Positions 1 to 6,927 of a DNA stretch of 10,598 nucleotides are shown in pieces. Every line of letters starts with the position of its first letter. Position 1 is the stretch's first letter. Origin of the DNA: an uncultured Planctomycetaceae bacterium (lineage in GTDB: Bacteria; Planctomycetota; Planctomycetia; Planctomycetales; Planctomycetaceae); the NCBI GenBank assembly GCA_903823545.1, contig CAIJTL010001648.1, positions 1 to 10,598 on the forward strand. The letters run 5' to 3'. The position numbers were made by a program, and so were the translations under genes. The notes below the pieces were generated by a model that did not search any database, was not told the origin of the DNA, and saw nothing but the letters and a program-made list of their open reading frames with translations.

Positions 1-971
1 CAACAGAGAACGCTGTCGGCGCCGGTGACGTCGCCGTGCAGTCTCATGCGGCGAGCGTGAAAGCGAGTGTGGTCATTGAGCTCGGCCACCAAGCGCAACA
101 AGACTTCAACGTTCAGATGGCCAAGGCGTGAACTACTTGGCGCACGCCTCAAATCGCTGGCGGTCAGACCCAGTCCGAAGAAAACAACTCCACAACGGCA
201 GGACTTCATCCGTTCGGCAAGTTCGATGAGATGTTCGGTGAGTGCAGTGTCGTAGAACGGGTCTCCTGGCCCGTTCACGTTGCCGGTTTCGACGGGCCTG
301 GAGATCCGTCTTACAAGAGCCCGCAACATCGTGATTGCTTCCAGATCGCGATCGGGTTCCAGGGGAATCACCCAATCGGCCTGAGCTCCCGCGCGGTCGA
401 GCCGCCAATCGTGGACCTCGCGGCGATCGCCGATCATCACGACGGTTCGATCGGCTCGCCCGTTCGGCAACCATTCGCTGCGAGGGAAGACGGAGTACCG
501 TTCGGCATGGCGTGGATGCGTTTCCGCCGGATTGCAGCCCCAGAAGATGACCAAGTCCGCTCGCGTCCGAATCTCACCCAGCGAACAAGTCGATTCACCA
601 ACCGCTTGCACCGCCATGATCGACGGCCCGTGACACAGCGAGGCCGTCGTATCAATCGTCGCGCCGAGTAAATCCGCCAACTTCACTGCGGCTCGCTGCC
701 CGCCAGTGCTGCTACGAGACAGACCGTAAATCAACGGATTGTCCGCACGTCTGAGCAATTCAACCGCGCGAGCCAACGCCGTTCCCAAGTCAGTCGGCGT
801 TCCCTCAACCTCCGCATCCGGTCGAGTCACTGACGACTGAGCCAAGAACCACGGCTCCGCTAAAGCACACGCCCGCTCCGCGCGAATCACGCGAGTTCCG
901 TCAGTCGTCAGCGTGAGATCGTCGCACACACAGCCGCAGGCCGGACAAGCAACGTCAGTAAAGGTGGGCAT
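1..971 (-). CDS. fhcB: Formylmethanofuran dehydrogenase / formyltransferase-hydrolase complex subunit B, C-terminus cut by window edge
   Basis: The minus-strand frame stays open from an ATG at 971 to base 1, giving 323 residues and two leftover bases. Residues 9-18 read CPACGCVCDD and a further Cys is at 35. This C-x2-C-x3-C...C pattern is the N-terminal [4Fe-4S] motif of FwdB/FmdB. Residues 113-117 read CHGPS, the place where methanogen FwdB carries the Cys or selenocysteine ligand of the tungsten/molybdenum cofactor. Residues 143-155 contain FWGCNPAETHPRH, also characteristic of the family. In bacteria the Fhc complex moves a formyl group from tetrahydromethanopterin to a methanofuran-like carrier and hydrolyses it to formate in the cytoplasm. 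By analogy with full-length homologues about 100 residues are missing. It lies 75 bases after the FdhF-type gene on the same strand, so co-transcription is likely. No good Shine-Dalgarno is visible. The family call is firm; whether the protein binds metal is open. Confidence 0.9.
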   Translation of the reverse strand, partial: MPTFTDVACPACGCVCDDLTLTTDGTRVIRAERACALAEPWFLAQSSVTRPDAEVEGTPTDLGTALARAVELLRRADNPLIYGLSRSSTGGQRAAVKLADLLGATIDTTASLCHGPSIMAVQAVGESTCSLGEIRTRADLVIFWGCNPAETHPRHAERYSVFPRSEWLPNGRADRTVVMIGDRREVHDWRLDRAGAQADWVIPLEPDRDLEAITMLRALVRRISRPVETGNVNGPGDPFYDTALTEHLIELAERMKSCRCGVVFFGLGLTASDLRRAPSSSRLGHLNVEVLLRLVAELNDHTRFHARRMRLHGDVTGADSVLC

Positions 972-1046
972 TGTGAATTGGATCGTCGTTATCTGCGTTC
1001 AAGCTGGTGAGCAGTGGTTGGCAACAATTTGTGGTCCCAGGATCAA

Positions 1047-3227
1047 TTAAACCTCGGGTTCGATTGTGATGGCGATATTCTTGAACGCGGGAGTCTTGGA
1101 GTCGGGATCAACTTGACGAGGAATGAGGATGTTTGCTTCGGGGCAATACATCATGGCGTTTCCCGATCGAACATCAAATGGACGGACCAACTGATAACGC
1201 ATTTCGCCGGTTGAACTGCGAACTCGAACGGTCTGATCCGTTCGCAGCCCCAATCGCTCAATGTCGACGGGGTTGAGCAGAATGATATCGCGGCGATCTT
1301 GGCCTCGATAAAGATCTTCCTCTTCGTATACGACCGTGTTGAATTGGCCTTCCGAGCGAATGGTCATCAATCGGAATTGGTTGCTATTGGTATCAGGCAG
1401 AGACGGAAGTGGAATCGCATGAAACCGGGCTTTGCCACTCTGTGTTGAAAAGCTGCGTCTTTGAAGTTGGCGACCTTCAATGTGGAATTCTTTTCGGGTC
1501 TTTCCGATCTCGGCAATGGGTTCATATCCGGGAATGAGTTCCGAAATGAGCTGACGAATCGCTTCGTGACTTTCCAGTTCTTGCCAATTCACCGGGCCGT
1601 TTGTGCCGAGCACCATCCGACCGAGCGTTGTCAAAACTGAAACTTCACTTCGAGGACCGACATAGCGCGGCGCACCGCCATCACTTAAACGCACATAACT
1701 AAACATCGACTCCTGCGTTGTTGGTTGTGGTTCTTCGTCACGCGGAAGCACCGGAAGAACGAGCGTCTCACGACCACGTCCCCAGGCATGTCCCGTGTTC
1801 AGCGTCGTGGTGAGATATGTCACGAAACCAATCTTTGACATCGCTCGTTCGGCAAATGCCGCATCCGGATTGCTGCCATACAGATTTCCGCCAAGACACA
1901 GCGCCACATCCATTTCACCTCGATCAGCAGCTTCAACACAGGCCATCGTGTCTAAGCCGGGTGATTTAGGGGCTTCGATTCCAAGTCGCTTCTCGAATCG
2001 CTCGAGCAATGCTTTCTTCAGTGTCGGAGTCACACCGACTGAGCCAATCCCCTGAACATTGCTGTGTCCTCGAATCGGCATGAGGCCGGCATTGGGGCGT
2101 CCGACCATGCCCCGCAACAACGCGAGATTTGCAATCATTCTGACGTTGTTCGTTCCGTGCAGGTGATGAGTAATTCCCATCGTCCATCCGATAACGACAT
2201 GCTTCGCTTTAACGTATCGATCCGCGATGAGAACAATTTCTGCACGTGTCACACCGGAATTCCGTTCGATGTCTTGCCACGACGTCGCATCGATTTGTTG
2301 GATGAAGCTAGAAAATCCTTCTGTTGCCTCTGCGATGAACTCCGCATCTTGAGCATTTCGAGCAAGCACTTCCTTGGCCACTCCCGTGAGCAATGCAATG
2401 TCGCCACCAATGTGAGGCTGCACGTAGAGACTCGCAATCTCTGTCCCGAAGAACAAACTGCGAACGTCGCTGGGAACTCGAAAGTTTGTCAGCCCCAGTT
2501 CCTTAACCGGATTGATGACAACCACCTCTCCACCATTTCGACGAAGTTGCATGAGGCTGCGCATCAGACGCGGATGGTTCGACGCTGGATTCCCACCGAT
2601 CAAAATGTAGAGATCCGCGTGCTCAAGGTCTTCGAGCCGTATTGTTCCTGTTCCAACGCCAACGCTATCTGCCAAACCCACACCGCTGGCTTGATGGCAA
2701 TAAAACGAGCAGTTGTTGACGTAATTGGTCCCGAACAGCCTGGAGAAGAGCTGCAACAAAAATCCCGCTTCGTTTGACGACCGTCCGCTGGCATAGAAGA
2801 AACTGCGAGTTGGTCCCGCCTGCTTAAGGCGTTCAGCGACCCGCTCAAAGGCTTCATCCCACGAGATTGCTCGATAATGTGAATCCTCTGGTCCTGCATA
2901 AATCGGAGTCACCAATCGACCGCTGGACTCTAATTGCCGAGGAGTCATGGCACGCAGTTCGTTGAACCCAAACCGTTGAAAGAACTCCGGCGTAATCCCG
3001 GCCTGCATGTCGGAAACCATCGCCTGAAACGACTTCTTGCAGACCTCTGGAAAGTAGCCACCTTCGTTGACCATTCCCCCCATCTGTCCGCCCATGCCGA
3101 GCGCGCAAGTCTTGCATGCGTTCTTGCTGCGCATCGCTCGCCAAAGCTTGAGCCAACCCACTCGATTGGCCATTCGCAGCGTGTATCCAATGGCTTTCCA
3201 ACCCCCACCACTCTTAAGTCTCTTCAT
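1047..3227 (-). CDS. FdhF/YdeP-family molybdopterin oxidoreductase, formate dehydrogenase alpha-like
   Basis: This 726-residue protein is close to the usual length of the YdeP/FdhF-like family (about 750). Cysteines 38, 41 and 63 (CKTC...EVC) match the family's N-terminal iron-sulfur motif, CPGC...FCENG in relatives. Residues 171-178 (NNCSFYCH) place Cys177 where the molybdenum ligand (Cys or Sec) sits in formate dehydrogenases. GGNPASNHPR at 211-220 and the C-terminal VNDP-like segment (LLNPVDIERLGLRTDQTVRV) fit the MGD-binding domains. No Tat signal is present, so it is probably cytoplasmic. The ATG at 3227 is set by AGGTGAG seven bases upstream. The plausible reaction is formate oxidation to CO2, as proposed for the related Fdh4A of Methylorubrum (from memory); YdeP itself is linked to acid resistance with no clear substrate. 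The link with formate rests mainly on the adjacent fhcB. The family call is firm, the substrate is inferred. Confidence 0.9.
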   Translation of the reverse strand: MKRLKSGGGWKAIGYTLRMANRVGWLKLWRAMRSKNACKTCALGMGGQMGGMVNEGGYFPEVCKKSFQAMVSDMQAGITPEFFQRFGFNELRAMTPRQLESSGRLVTPIYAGPEDSHYRAISWDEAFERVAERLKQAGPTRSFFYASGRSSNEAGFLLQLFSRLFGTNYVNNCSFYCHQASGVGLADSVGVGTGTIRLEDLEHADLYILIGGNPASNHPRLMRSLMQLRRNGGEVVVINPVKELGLTNFRVPSDVRSLFFGTEIASLYVQPHIGGDIALLTGVAKEVLARNAQDAEFIAEATEGFSSFIQQIDATSWQDIERNSGVTRAEIVLIADRYVKAKHVVIGWTMGITHHLHGTNNVRMIANLALLRGMVGRPNAGLMPIRGHSNVQGIGSVGVTPTLKKALLERFEKRLGIEAPKSPGLDTMACVEAADRGEMDVALCLGGNLYGSNPDAAFAERAMSKIGFVTYLTTTLNTGHAWGRGRETLVLPVLPRDEEPQPTTQESMFSYVRLSDGGAPRYVGPRSEVSVLTTLGRMVLGTNGPVNWQELESHEAIRQLISELIPGYEPIAEIGKTRKEFHIEGRQLQRRSFSTQSGKARFHAIPLPSLPDTNSNQFRLMTIRSEGQFNTVVYEEEDLYRGQDRRDIILLNPVDIERLGLRTDQTVRVRSSTGEMRYQLVRPFDVRSGNAMMYCPEANILIPRQVDPDSKTPAFKNIAITIEPEV

Positions 3228-3234
3228 CGCTCAA

Positions 3235-3241
3235 CTCACCT
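3235..3241 (-). promoter_or_regulatory. Ribosome binding site of the FdhF-like gene
   Basis: On the minus strand AGGTGAG stands seven bases before the ATG at 3227. This supports that start and shows that the upstream hairpin at 3257-3290 lies in the leader just ahead of the ribosome binding site. Confidence 0.6.
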
Positions 3242-3256
3242 GAAGGATGCATGCGC

Positions 3257-3290
3257 CGATGCAAATGGCACGGTTGTGCCATTTGCGTCG
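3257..3290. repeat. Long perfect hairpin in the leader of the FdhF-like gene
   Basis: GCAAATGGCAC at 3261-3271 and GTGCCATTTGC at 3276-3286 form an 11-bp perfect stem around the loop GGTT. The stem extends outward by one wobble (T3260/G3287) and three more pairs (CGA at 3257-3259 with TCG at 3288-3290), giving about 15 pairs. No T-run follows on either strand, so it is not a classic intrinsic terminator. It lies 16 bases upstream of the ribosome binding site of the minus-strand oxidoreductase gene. It may be a REP-like repeat, an mRNA processing or stability element, or a protein-binding operator. Confidence 0.75.
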
Positions 3291-3326
3291 AACAGTAGCA
3301 CTACATCGTATTCGAGCACAAGAAGA

Positions 3327-3389
3327 TCAACGCTGCTGAGTTTGCTCTCGAATCACTCGTTTGAGCCTAGCTGTTACTTGCCGACTCAT
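3327..3389 (-). pseudogene. 20-codon stub resembling the N-terminus of an HNH endonuclease
   Basis: The ATG at 3389 overlaps the TGA of the upstream 91-residue gene as ATGA, the usual arrangement for translational coupling. The stub begins MSRQVTARLKRVIRE and stops after 20 codons. This opening resembles that of small HNH endonucleases (MSR-x-V-x-x-x-LR-x-x-V-x-ER followed by a RCEYC zinc/HNH motif) that I recall as the usual downstream partner of proteins like the one at 3386-3661. No RCEYC or HNH motif can be read in any minus-strand frame after the stop, so the rest of the gene appears lost or decayed. It could also be a genuine tiny peptide or a chance ORF. Confidence 0.4.
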
Positions 3390-3661
3390 GGCCGCTTCAC
3401 TCCGCGCAGCTTGGCCTTGAGTCGCCGAATCAGGCTTTCCGCGTGAGAAAACTCATCGAGATTGCGACGGTCTTCAGCGGAGAGTGTCTCTTCACGGTTT
3501 TTCTGAAGAAGCTGACTCGCGCGTCGTTGAAGGGCGGTGGAAGGGTGATAATCCAAAACCGCATCGCGAGCAGGCGAGGTCGCGAGGAAGTCGGCGATCT
3601 CGTCGAAGATGCTGTGCGGAGTTTTGCGTTTGGCTGATTGCCCAGTCTTCGTCGGCATCAT
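3386..3661 (-). CDS. Conserved small hypothetical protein, HNH-endonuclease-associated type
   Basis: The product has 91 residues. Two consecutive ATGs (3661 and 3658) follow a GAGGAG; either could be used, with spacers of five and eight bases. The sequence carries the pattern DEIADFLATSPARDAVLDYHPS, then QRRASQLLQKNREETLSAED, and ends HAESLIRRLKAKLR. This layout (DEIa.FLa..P....ll.f.PS, a LL.KNReg.Ls..E helix, and a final hE.lmrlLKAkaR helix) is one I recognise from small proteins of cyanobacteria and planctomycetes, often encoded directly before a small HNH nuclease. It looks all-helical, soluble and highly charged, with no signal or membrane segment. Its function is unknown; it might be an antitoxin or adaptor-like partner. 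A stub of the expected partner gene overlaps its stop codon. Confidence 0.75.
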   Translation of the reverse strand: MMPTKTGQSAKRKTPHSIFDEIADFLATSPARDAVLDYHPSTALQRRASQLLQKNREETLSAEDRRNLDEFSHAESLIRRLKAKLRGVKRP

Positions 3662-3708
3662 TCGGGCTCCTCGCGAGAGAGTATTTTCGTCTTGTTCGCG
3701 ACGGCTTC

Positions 3709-3728
3709 AAAATCAGGTGGGCACCTGA
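3709..3728 (-). terminator. Short terminator-like hairpin after the hydrolase gene
   Basis: Read on the minus strand, TCAGGT and ACCTGA (3728-3723 and 3718-3713) form a 6-bp stem around GCCC, followed directly by TTTT (3712-3709). It begins 26 bases after the stop of the esterase-like gene, so it is well placed to end that transcript and separate it from the small gene at 3661. The stem is short and the T-run is only four bases, so termination may be weak. Confidence 0.4.
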
Positions 3729-3753
3729 AGATTCATGCGACTGCGCGGCCTCG

Positions 3754-5829
3754 TCAAGCTCGTCGGGACTTCTTGGCCTCCGTCAGTTCACGATAGCAAT
3801 CCGGCAAATCAAATCGCGACAGCACGCTCGGCGCGAATGAGGAGAGCGGCCATTTGTAGTCTTCGTCTTCGGCGATGCTGGCGTAGCTGTCGAGCGATTC
3901 TTTGAGCGTCACTTGAGTCACCGACTTACCGAGCACGGCGGCGAACGTCGCGGGCAATGTGCCCCAGCCTTTGGCGGCGAGGTGGATGTCGCGTTGGCCG
4001 AATGACGCGAGCCATTCGAGGACTCGCAGGACGTCGAAAGTCTTCTGGCCGACGTAAGGTCGGTCGAGCATGATGGAATGGGCCGAATAGAAGAAGTCGC
4101 TGCCATAGGGTTTCGTAAATTGATCCGCTCCGCAGGTGTCGGGGCGAGACTCGCCGATGCCGCGGACGTCGAGCGCGTAGAATGCGGCTCCCGGTTCGGC
4201 GGCGAGCAGTTCGCGGACGAGCGGTTCTTCGGTCAGTTCGACATCGGCGGAATGATGCGCGACATACAAGATCGCTCGCGGCGGTGTCTGTGGTGGACGC
4301 GAGTAGTGCGGCTTGTCGGTTAACAGTGTGACGACCGCGAACATGTTCGGTTCGGTCTCGATCGCATAATGCGTCGCGTGCGGCTTCGGGTAGTTCCGTC
4401 TGATCGGCCGCAGGATGCGGTATTCCGGCGGCGTGTCGGTGCTCGGAAGTTTGAGCGTGTCGCGGAGTGCGGCTTTGAGTTCATCGCCGCCGATCGGCTT
4501 GCGTTTCGCGGACAGCTCGCGTGACTTCTCGCTCGTGAAGGAAAAGACCGTGCGTGATTTCAACTCGGCCACTTGGCCGTGCGGAGTACACCACAGAACT
4601 TCGTCTTTTTCGACGACAGGTTCCGGTTCGGATTCGATCGGCGGATGTCCGACTGCGCGGTTGAAGAAGCGGTACATCGCCTCGCGGTTTTCGACGGAGT
4701 AGCCGTGGTCCGTTGGTCCGATCTGCAACTGCACGTTGTCGGGATGTCCGAGCAGCGAATAGATCCGCTTGAGTCGCAAGTACGCTTCGGTCGCGCCGCG
4801 TACGTCGAAGAAGTCCCGCTCCTTCGCCAGGATGATGACCGGCTTCGGGGCCATCGCGGCGAGGAAGTCGCTGTGATCGAGTCCTTCGGCGAGGACTCGC
4901 GGTGGGCATTGTTCGGTGTCGGCCGGAAGTTCGTTTTCGAGGTTACGGCGAAATGTCGTGACGAAACATCCTGGTGCTGCCATCGTCCAGCGGCGTTCGA
5001 GGCCGCACAACCAGGTCGTCATTGTGCCGCCGCCCGAGTTGCCCGTGATGCCAATGTGCTTCGGATCGACCTCTTCGCGCGTCAGCAGATAATCGAGCGC
5101 TCGAATGCCGTCCCACGCACGCCACGCTCCGAAGAATTCACCGACAAGAAACTGTTGATTCCCCGCATGAATGTGCTCGGCCACGCCGATGCCCCGTTTC
5201 GGTTTGAGTTGCTCATCGACGTACTGCAAGCGCTCCCCTTGCCCAATCGGATCGAAGATCAAGCAGGCGTAACCGAGCTTAGCCAACGTTTGTGCGAACG
5301 GCTGATATGCGTCTCCCGCCTTGCCGTTTGCCGAGTGCCCGCACGAACCGATGACGCCGGGAAATGGGCCTTTGCGATTCTTCGGCAGATACAAATTCGC
5401 CGTGACCAACATCCCTGGCCGACTCTCGAAGATCACGTTCTCGATGCGGTATTGCTCGCGTTCAACAATCTTCGTCACGCGCGCGTTGAGCGGCGTCCGC
5501 TCCGGTTCCGGCCCGAAGCAACGACGAATCTTGGCCTGTACATTTTTGACATACGTCTCGGCATCGGCCTTTGTCTTCAGTGCGTCTTGCTCGGCAAGAA
5601 TCTGCGATTCGATGTGCCGCACTTCATCGACGAACCAATCTTGAACGACTCGGGAAAAGCGATTGAGTGCTTGTGTTGGCACCGCTGCTTTGTCGTTTTG
5701 CGCGAGCAGTTGGCTTGTTAGTAAATTGGTTGGCAACATCGGGAGACAAAGACTCGACGTTCCGATGCTTGCCCACTTGAGTATGTCACGACGAGTTAAC
5801 TGAACCTGACTTTGAAATTCCGATTTCAT
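3754..5829 (-). CDS. Tat-exported alpha/beta-hydrolase (acetyl-xylan-esterase-like) with a degenerate second hydrolase domain
   Basis: The start at 5829 gives 691 residues. A frame-open ATG 42 codons upstream would overlap the preceding gene and bury the signal peptide. Residues 12-19 (TRRDILKW) followed by a hydrophobic stretch (about 21-43) form a twin-arginine signal, so export is expected. The first hydrolase domain (about 120-395) has DPIGQGER at 193-200, the nucleophile elbow GNSGGG with Ser265, a likely acid around Asp339 (AKERDFFD), and His375 in DHGY. This is a complete catalytic triad of the acetyl-xylan esterase/dipeptidyl-peptidase-like superfamily. A second domain (about 480-655) repeats the fold hallmarks, including ALDVRGIGES at 552-561, but at the elbow reads AAKGWGTLPA (618-627) with no serine. 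Likely an exported ester or carbohydrate esterase; the substrate cannot be read. It starts 26 bases after the methyltransferase-like gene, on the same strand. Confidence 0.85.
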   Translation of the reverse strand: MKSEFQSQVQLTRRDILKWASIGTSSLCLPMLPTNLLTSQLLAQNDKAAVPTQALNRFSRVVQDWFVDEVRHIESQILAEQDALKTKADAETYVKNVQAKIRRCFGPEPERTPLNARVTKIVEREQYRIENVIFESRPGMLVTANLYLPKNRKGPFPGVIGSCGHSANGKAGDAYQPFAQTLAKLGYACLIFDPIGQGERLQYVDEQLKPKRGIGVAEHIHAGNQQFLVGEFFGAWRAWDGIRALDYLLTREEVDPKHIGITGNSGGGTMTTWLCGLERRWTMAAPGCFVTTFRRNLENELPADTEQCPPRVLAEGLDHSDFLAAMAPKPVIILAKERDFFDVRGATEAYLRLKRIYSLLGHPDNVQLQIGPTDHGYSVENREAMYRFFNRAVGHPPIESEPEPVVEKDEVLWCTPHGQVAELKSRTVFSFTSEKSRELSAKRKPIGGDELKAALRDTLKLPSTDTPPEYRILRPIRRNYPKPHATHYAIETEPNMFAVVTLLTDKPHYSRPPQTPPRAILYVAHHSADVELTEEPLVRELLAAEPGAAFYALDVRGIGESRPDTCGADQFTKPYGSDFFYSAHSIMLDRPYVGQKTFDVLRVLEWLASFGQRDIHLAAKGWGTLPATFAAVLGKSVTQVTLKESLDSYASIAEDEDYKWPLSSFAPSVLSRFDLPDCYRELTEAKKSRRA

Positions 5830-5855
5830 GCGATGGGTTCCTGTGACAGGAGAGA

Positions 5856-6659
5856 TCAACTTGGAATGGCTTTGATATCTTTGATCGCGACTACACGCCG
5901 ATGATATGCAAATTCTTTCGACAGGCGATTGAGCGGTACGTGCTCCCAGATCCATTCGGTGTCTGGCTGCGGTACGCGAACACCATAAAGAATGTCGAAC
6001 CGTTCGACGACTCGCCCGTCTCGATCGACCTGCAATTTCTCGATGTCCGTAATCAGCGAGACGACGCCGGGGAGTCGCCTCAGATATCCGAGATGCGATT
6101 CAATCAACTGCCGAGCAAACGCATCGATTTCAGCTTCTGGCCGAGGATGTTGCTTGTCCAAATAAACGGTTGGCAAATGCGGCAACTGCGAGAGCAAATT
6201 CACCGAGGCAACGTAGTCCACATCGGAGTCATCGCAGAGCAAATCCGGATTCGATCGAGGCAACGGAGTCCTAGGGCTATTCGCAATCTGCGTCAGCCTC
6301 TCCGTTGTCCCGGTGACATCGGCTCGGACCAATCGGACATTCCCGAACCATCTCGCGAGCAACGTCACTTTTAGCGGGTGAACGACATCAACCAACACCA
6401 CTTCGCGAAACGACCGACTCAGGTCGGCTAACGGGATATCGAGCAACAGCCCCGACCCAAGAATCACCGCTTTCCGTCGTTGCGGGCAGACTTCTGTCGC
6501 ATCGCGAATGAGTTGCTTTGTCCGATTAAGATGTGACTGCCATGCTCGGCGAGATTGTCGATACCGAACCTTGATCAAGATCTGCCCTCGAAGGTATCCC
6601 ACCTTTCGCGCCGCTTGCGAACAGGGTGTCAGCAGGCTCTCGAACAACTCGATGATCAT
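5856..6659 (-). CDS. Rossmann-fold SAM-methyltransferase-like protein of unknown function
   Basis: The ATG at 6659 is chosen because AGGGGAG lies six bases upstream; a longer in-frame version to 6716 lacks such a site. The product has 267 residues. An N-terminal basic helical part (1-60, with HLNRTKQLI around 43-51) precedes AVILGSGLLLDIPL (64-77), which resembles SAM-binding motif I. VVLVDVVHP (87-95) supplies the acidic residue after strand 2, and VRADVTG (111-117) is motif-II-like. After that, DYVASVNLLSQLP resembles the post-motif strand. The family resembles conserved hypothetical proteins annotated as class I SAM-dependent methyltransferases, but the substrate is unknown and the glycine loop is short (G-S-G), so activity is unproven. 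No signal peptide or membrane helix is visible. It is the first gene of a likely two-gene unit with the exported hydrolase. Confidence 0.65.
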   Translation of the reverse strand: MIIELFESLLTPCSQAARKVGYLRGQILIKVRYRQSRRAWQSHLNRTKQLIRDATEVCPQRRKAVILGSGLLLDIPLADLSRSFREVVLVDVVHPLKVTLLARWFGNVRLVRADVTGTTERLTQIANSPRTPLPRSNPDLLCDDSDVDYVASVNLLSQLPHLPTVYLDKQHPRPEAEIDAFARQLIESHLGYLRRLPGVVSLITDIEKLQVDRDGRVVERFDILYGVRVPQPDTEWIWEHVPLNRLSKEFAYHRRVVAIKDIKAIPS

Positions 6660-6665
6660 CGACAG

Positions 6666-6672
6666 CTCCCCT
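6666..6672 (-). promoter_or_regulatory. Ribosome binding site that fixes the start of the methyltransferase-like gene
   Basis: AGGGGAG on the minus strand stands six bases before the ATG at 6659. It is a strong match to the anti-Shine-Dalgarno and argues against the longer frame that begins at 6716. Confidence 0.65.
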
Positions 6673-6688
6673 GAAATGATTTTGAATG

Positions 6689-6812
6689 GCCCACGGATTA
6701 CACAAAAAAACGGCAAGAGCCGCTAAGCGACCGAGATAGAGTTTCCTTGATGTTCCCGAACAACAATTCCTGCTCCTCTCTTTTTCCGTGTTCTTCAGTG
6801 TGTTCCGTGGGC
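6689..6812. repeat. Inverted repeat flanking a CACGGA/TCCGTG-rich intergenic stretch
   Basis: GCCCACGGA at 6689-6697 is the exact reverse complement of TCCGTGGGC at 6804-6812. The match continues imperfectly inward (TTACACA against ACACACT). The right side also carries a repeated CCGTGT/TCCGTG motif (6786-6810), and there are short runs of A (6704-6710) and T (6781-6785). This kind of 'CCACGGA-ACACA' sequence recurs between genes in many bacterial genomes. It occupies most of the 268-base gap between two divergent genes (6660-6927), where I see no further gene; any promoters must lie here but none is clear enough to call. Confidence 0.5.
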
Positions 6813-6914
6813 AAGATTCTCACCGTATAGATTTTGAATTCCAACGCTCGCTACGATCCCGCCTCGATTTGAACATCACAGTCTGAGCATCGCTGTAGTG
6901 AGCCACTCGCATTT

Positions 6915-6920
6915 AGGAGA
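6915..6920 (+). promoter_or_regulatory. Ribosome binding site of the small plus-strand gene
   Basis: AGGAGA stands seven bases before the ATG at 6928. It decides this start over an upstream GTG at 6898, which would place the site inside the coding region. Confidence 0.65.
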
Positions 6921-6927
6921 AACATTG

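Noticed and set aside
133..655. Several 60-150 residue frames on both strands in the first 700 bases
   Set aside because: They overlap the fhcB frame, which is open to the window edge and carries family motifs. The alternatives are Arg/Ser-rich out-of-frame readings.
2064..2777. 237-residue plus-strand open frame inside the FdhF-like gene
   Set aside because: It is antisense to a clearly coding, motif-rich gene, its translation shows no recognisable domain, and it lacks a ribosome binding site.
3228..3326. Frame reading VDLLVLEYDVVLLFDANG after the HNH-like stub
   Set aside because: It has no start codon or ribosome binding site of its own, shows no family resemblance and runs through the hairpin; probably a chance reading or decayed sequence.
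4573..5721. 382-residue plus-strand open frame opposite the hydrolase gene
   Set aside because: The minus-strand frame has a Tat signal and catalytic motifs. The plus frame is the codon-bias shadow of it, rich in Arg and without domain features.
5830..5955. N-terminal extension of the hydrolase by 42 residues
   Set aside because: It would overlap the upstream gene and push the twin-arginine signal inside the protein. The ATG at 5829 has AGGA upstream and starts a normal signal peptide.
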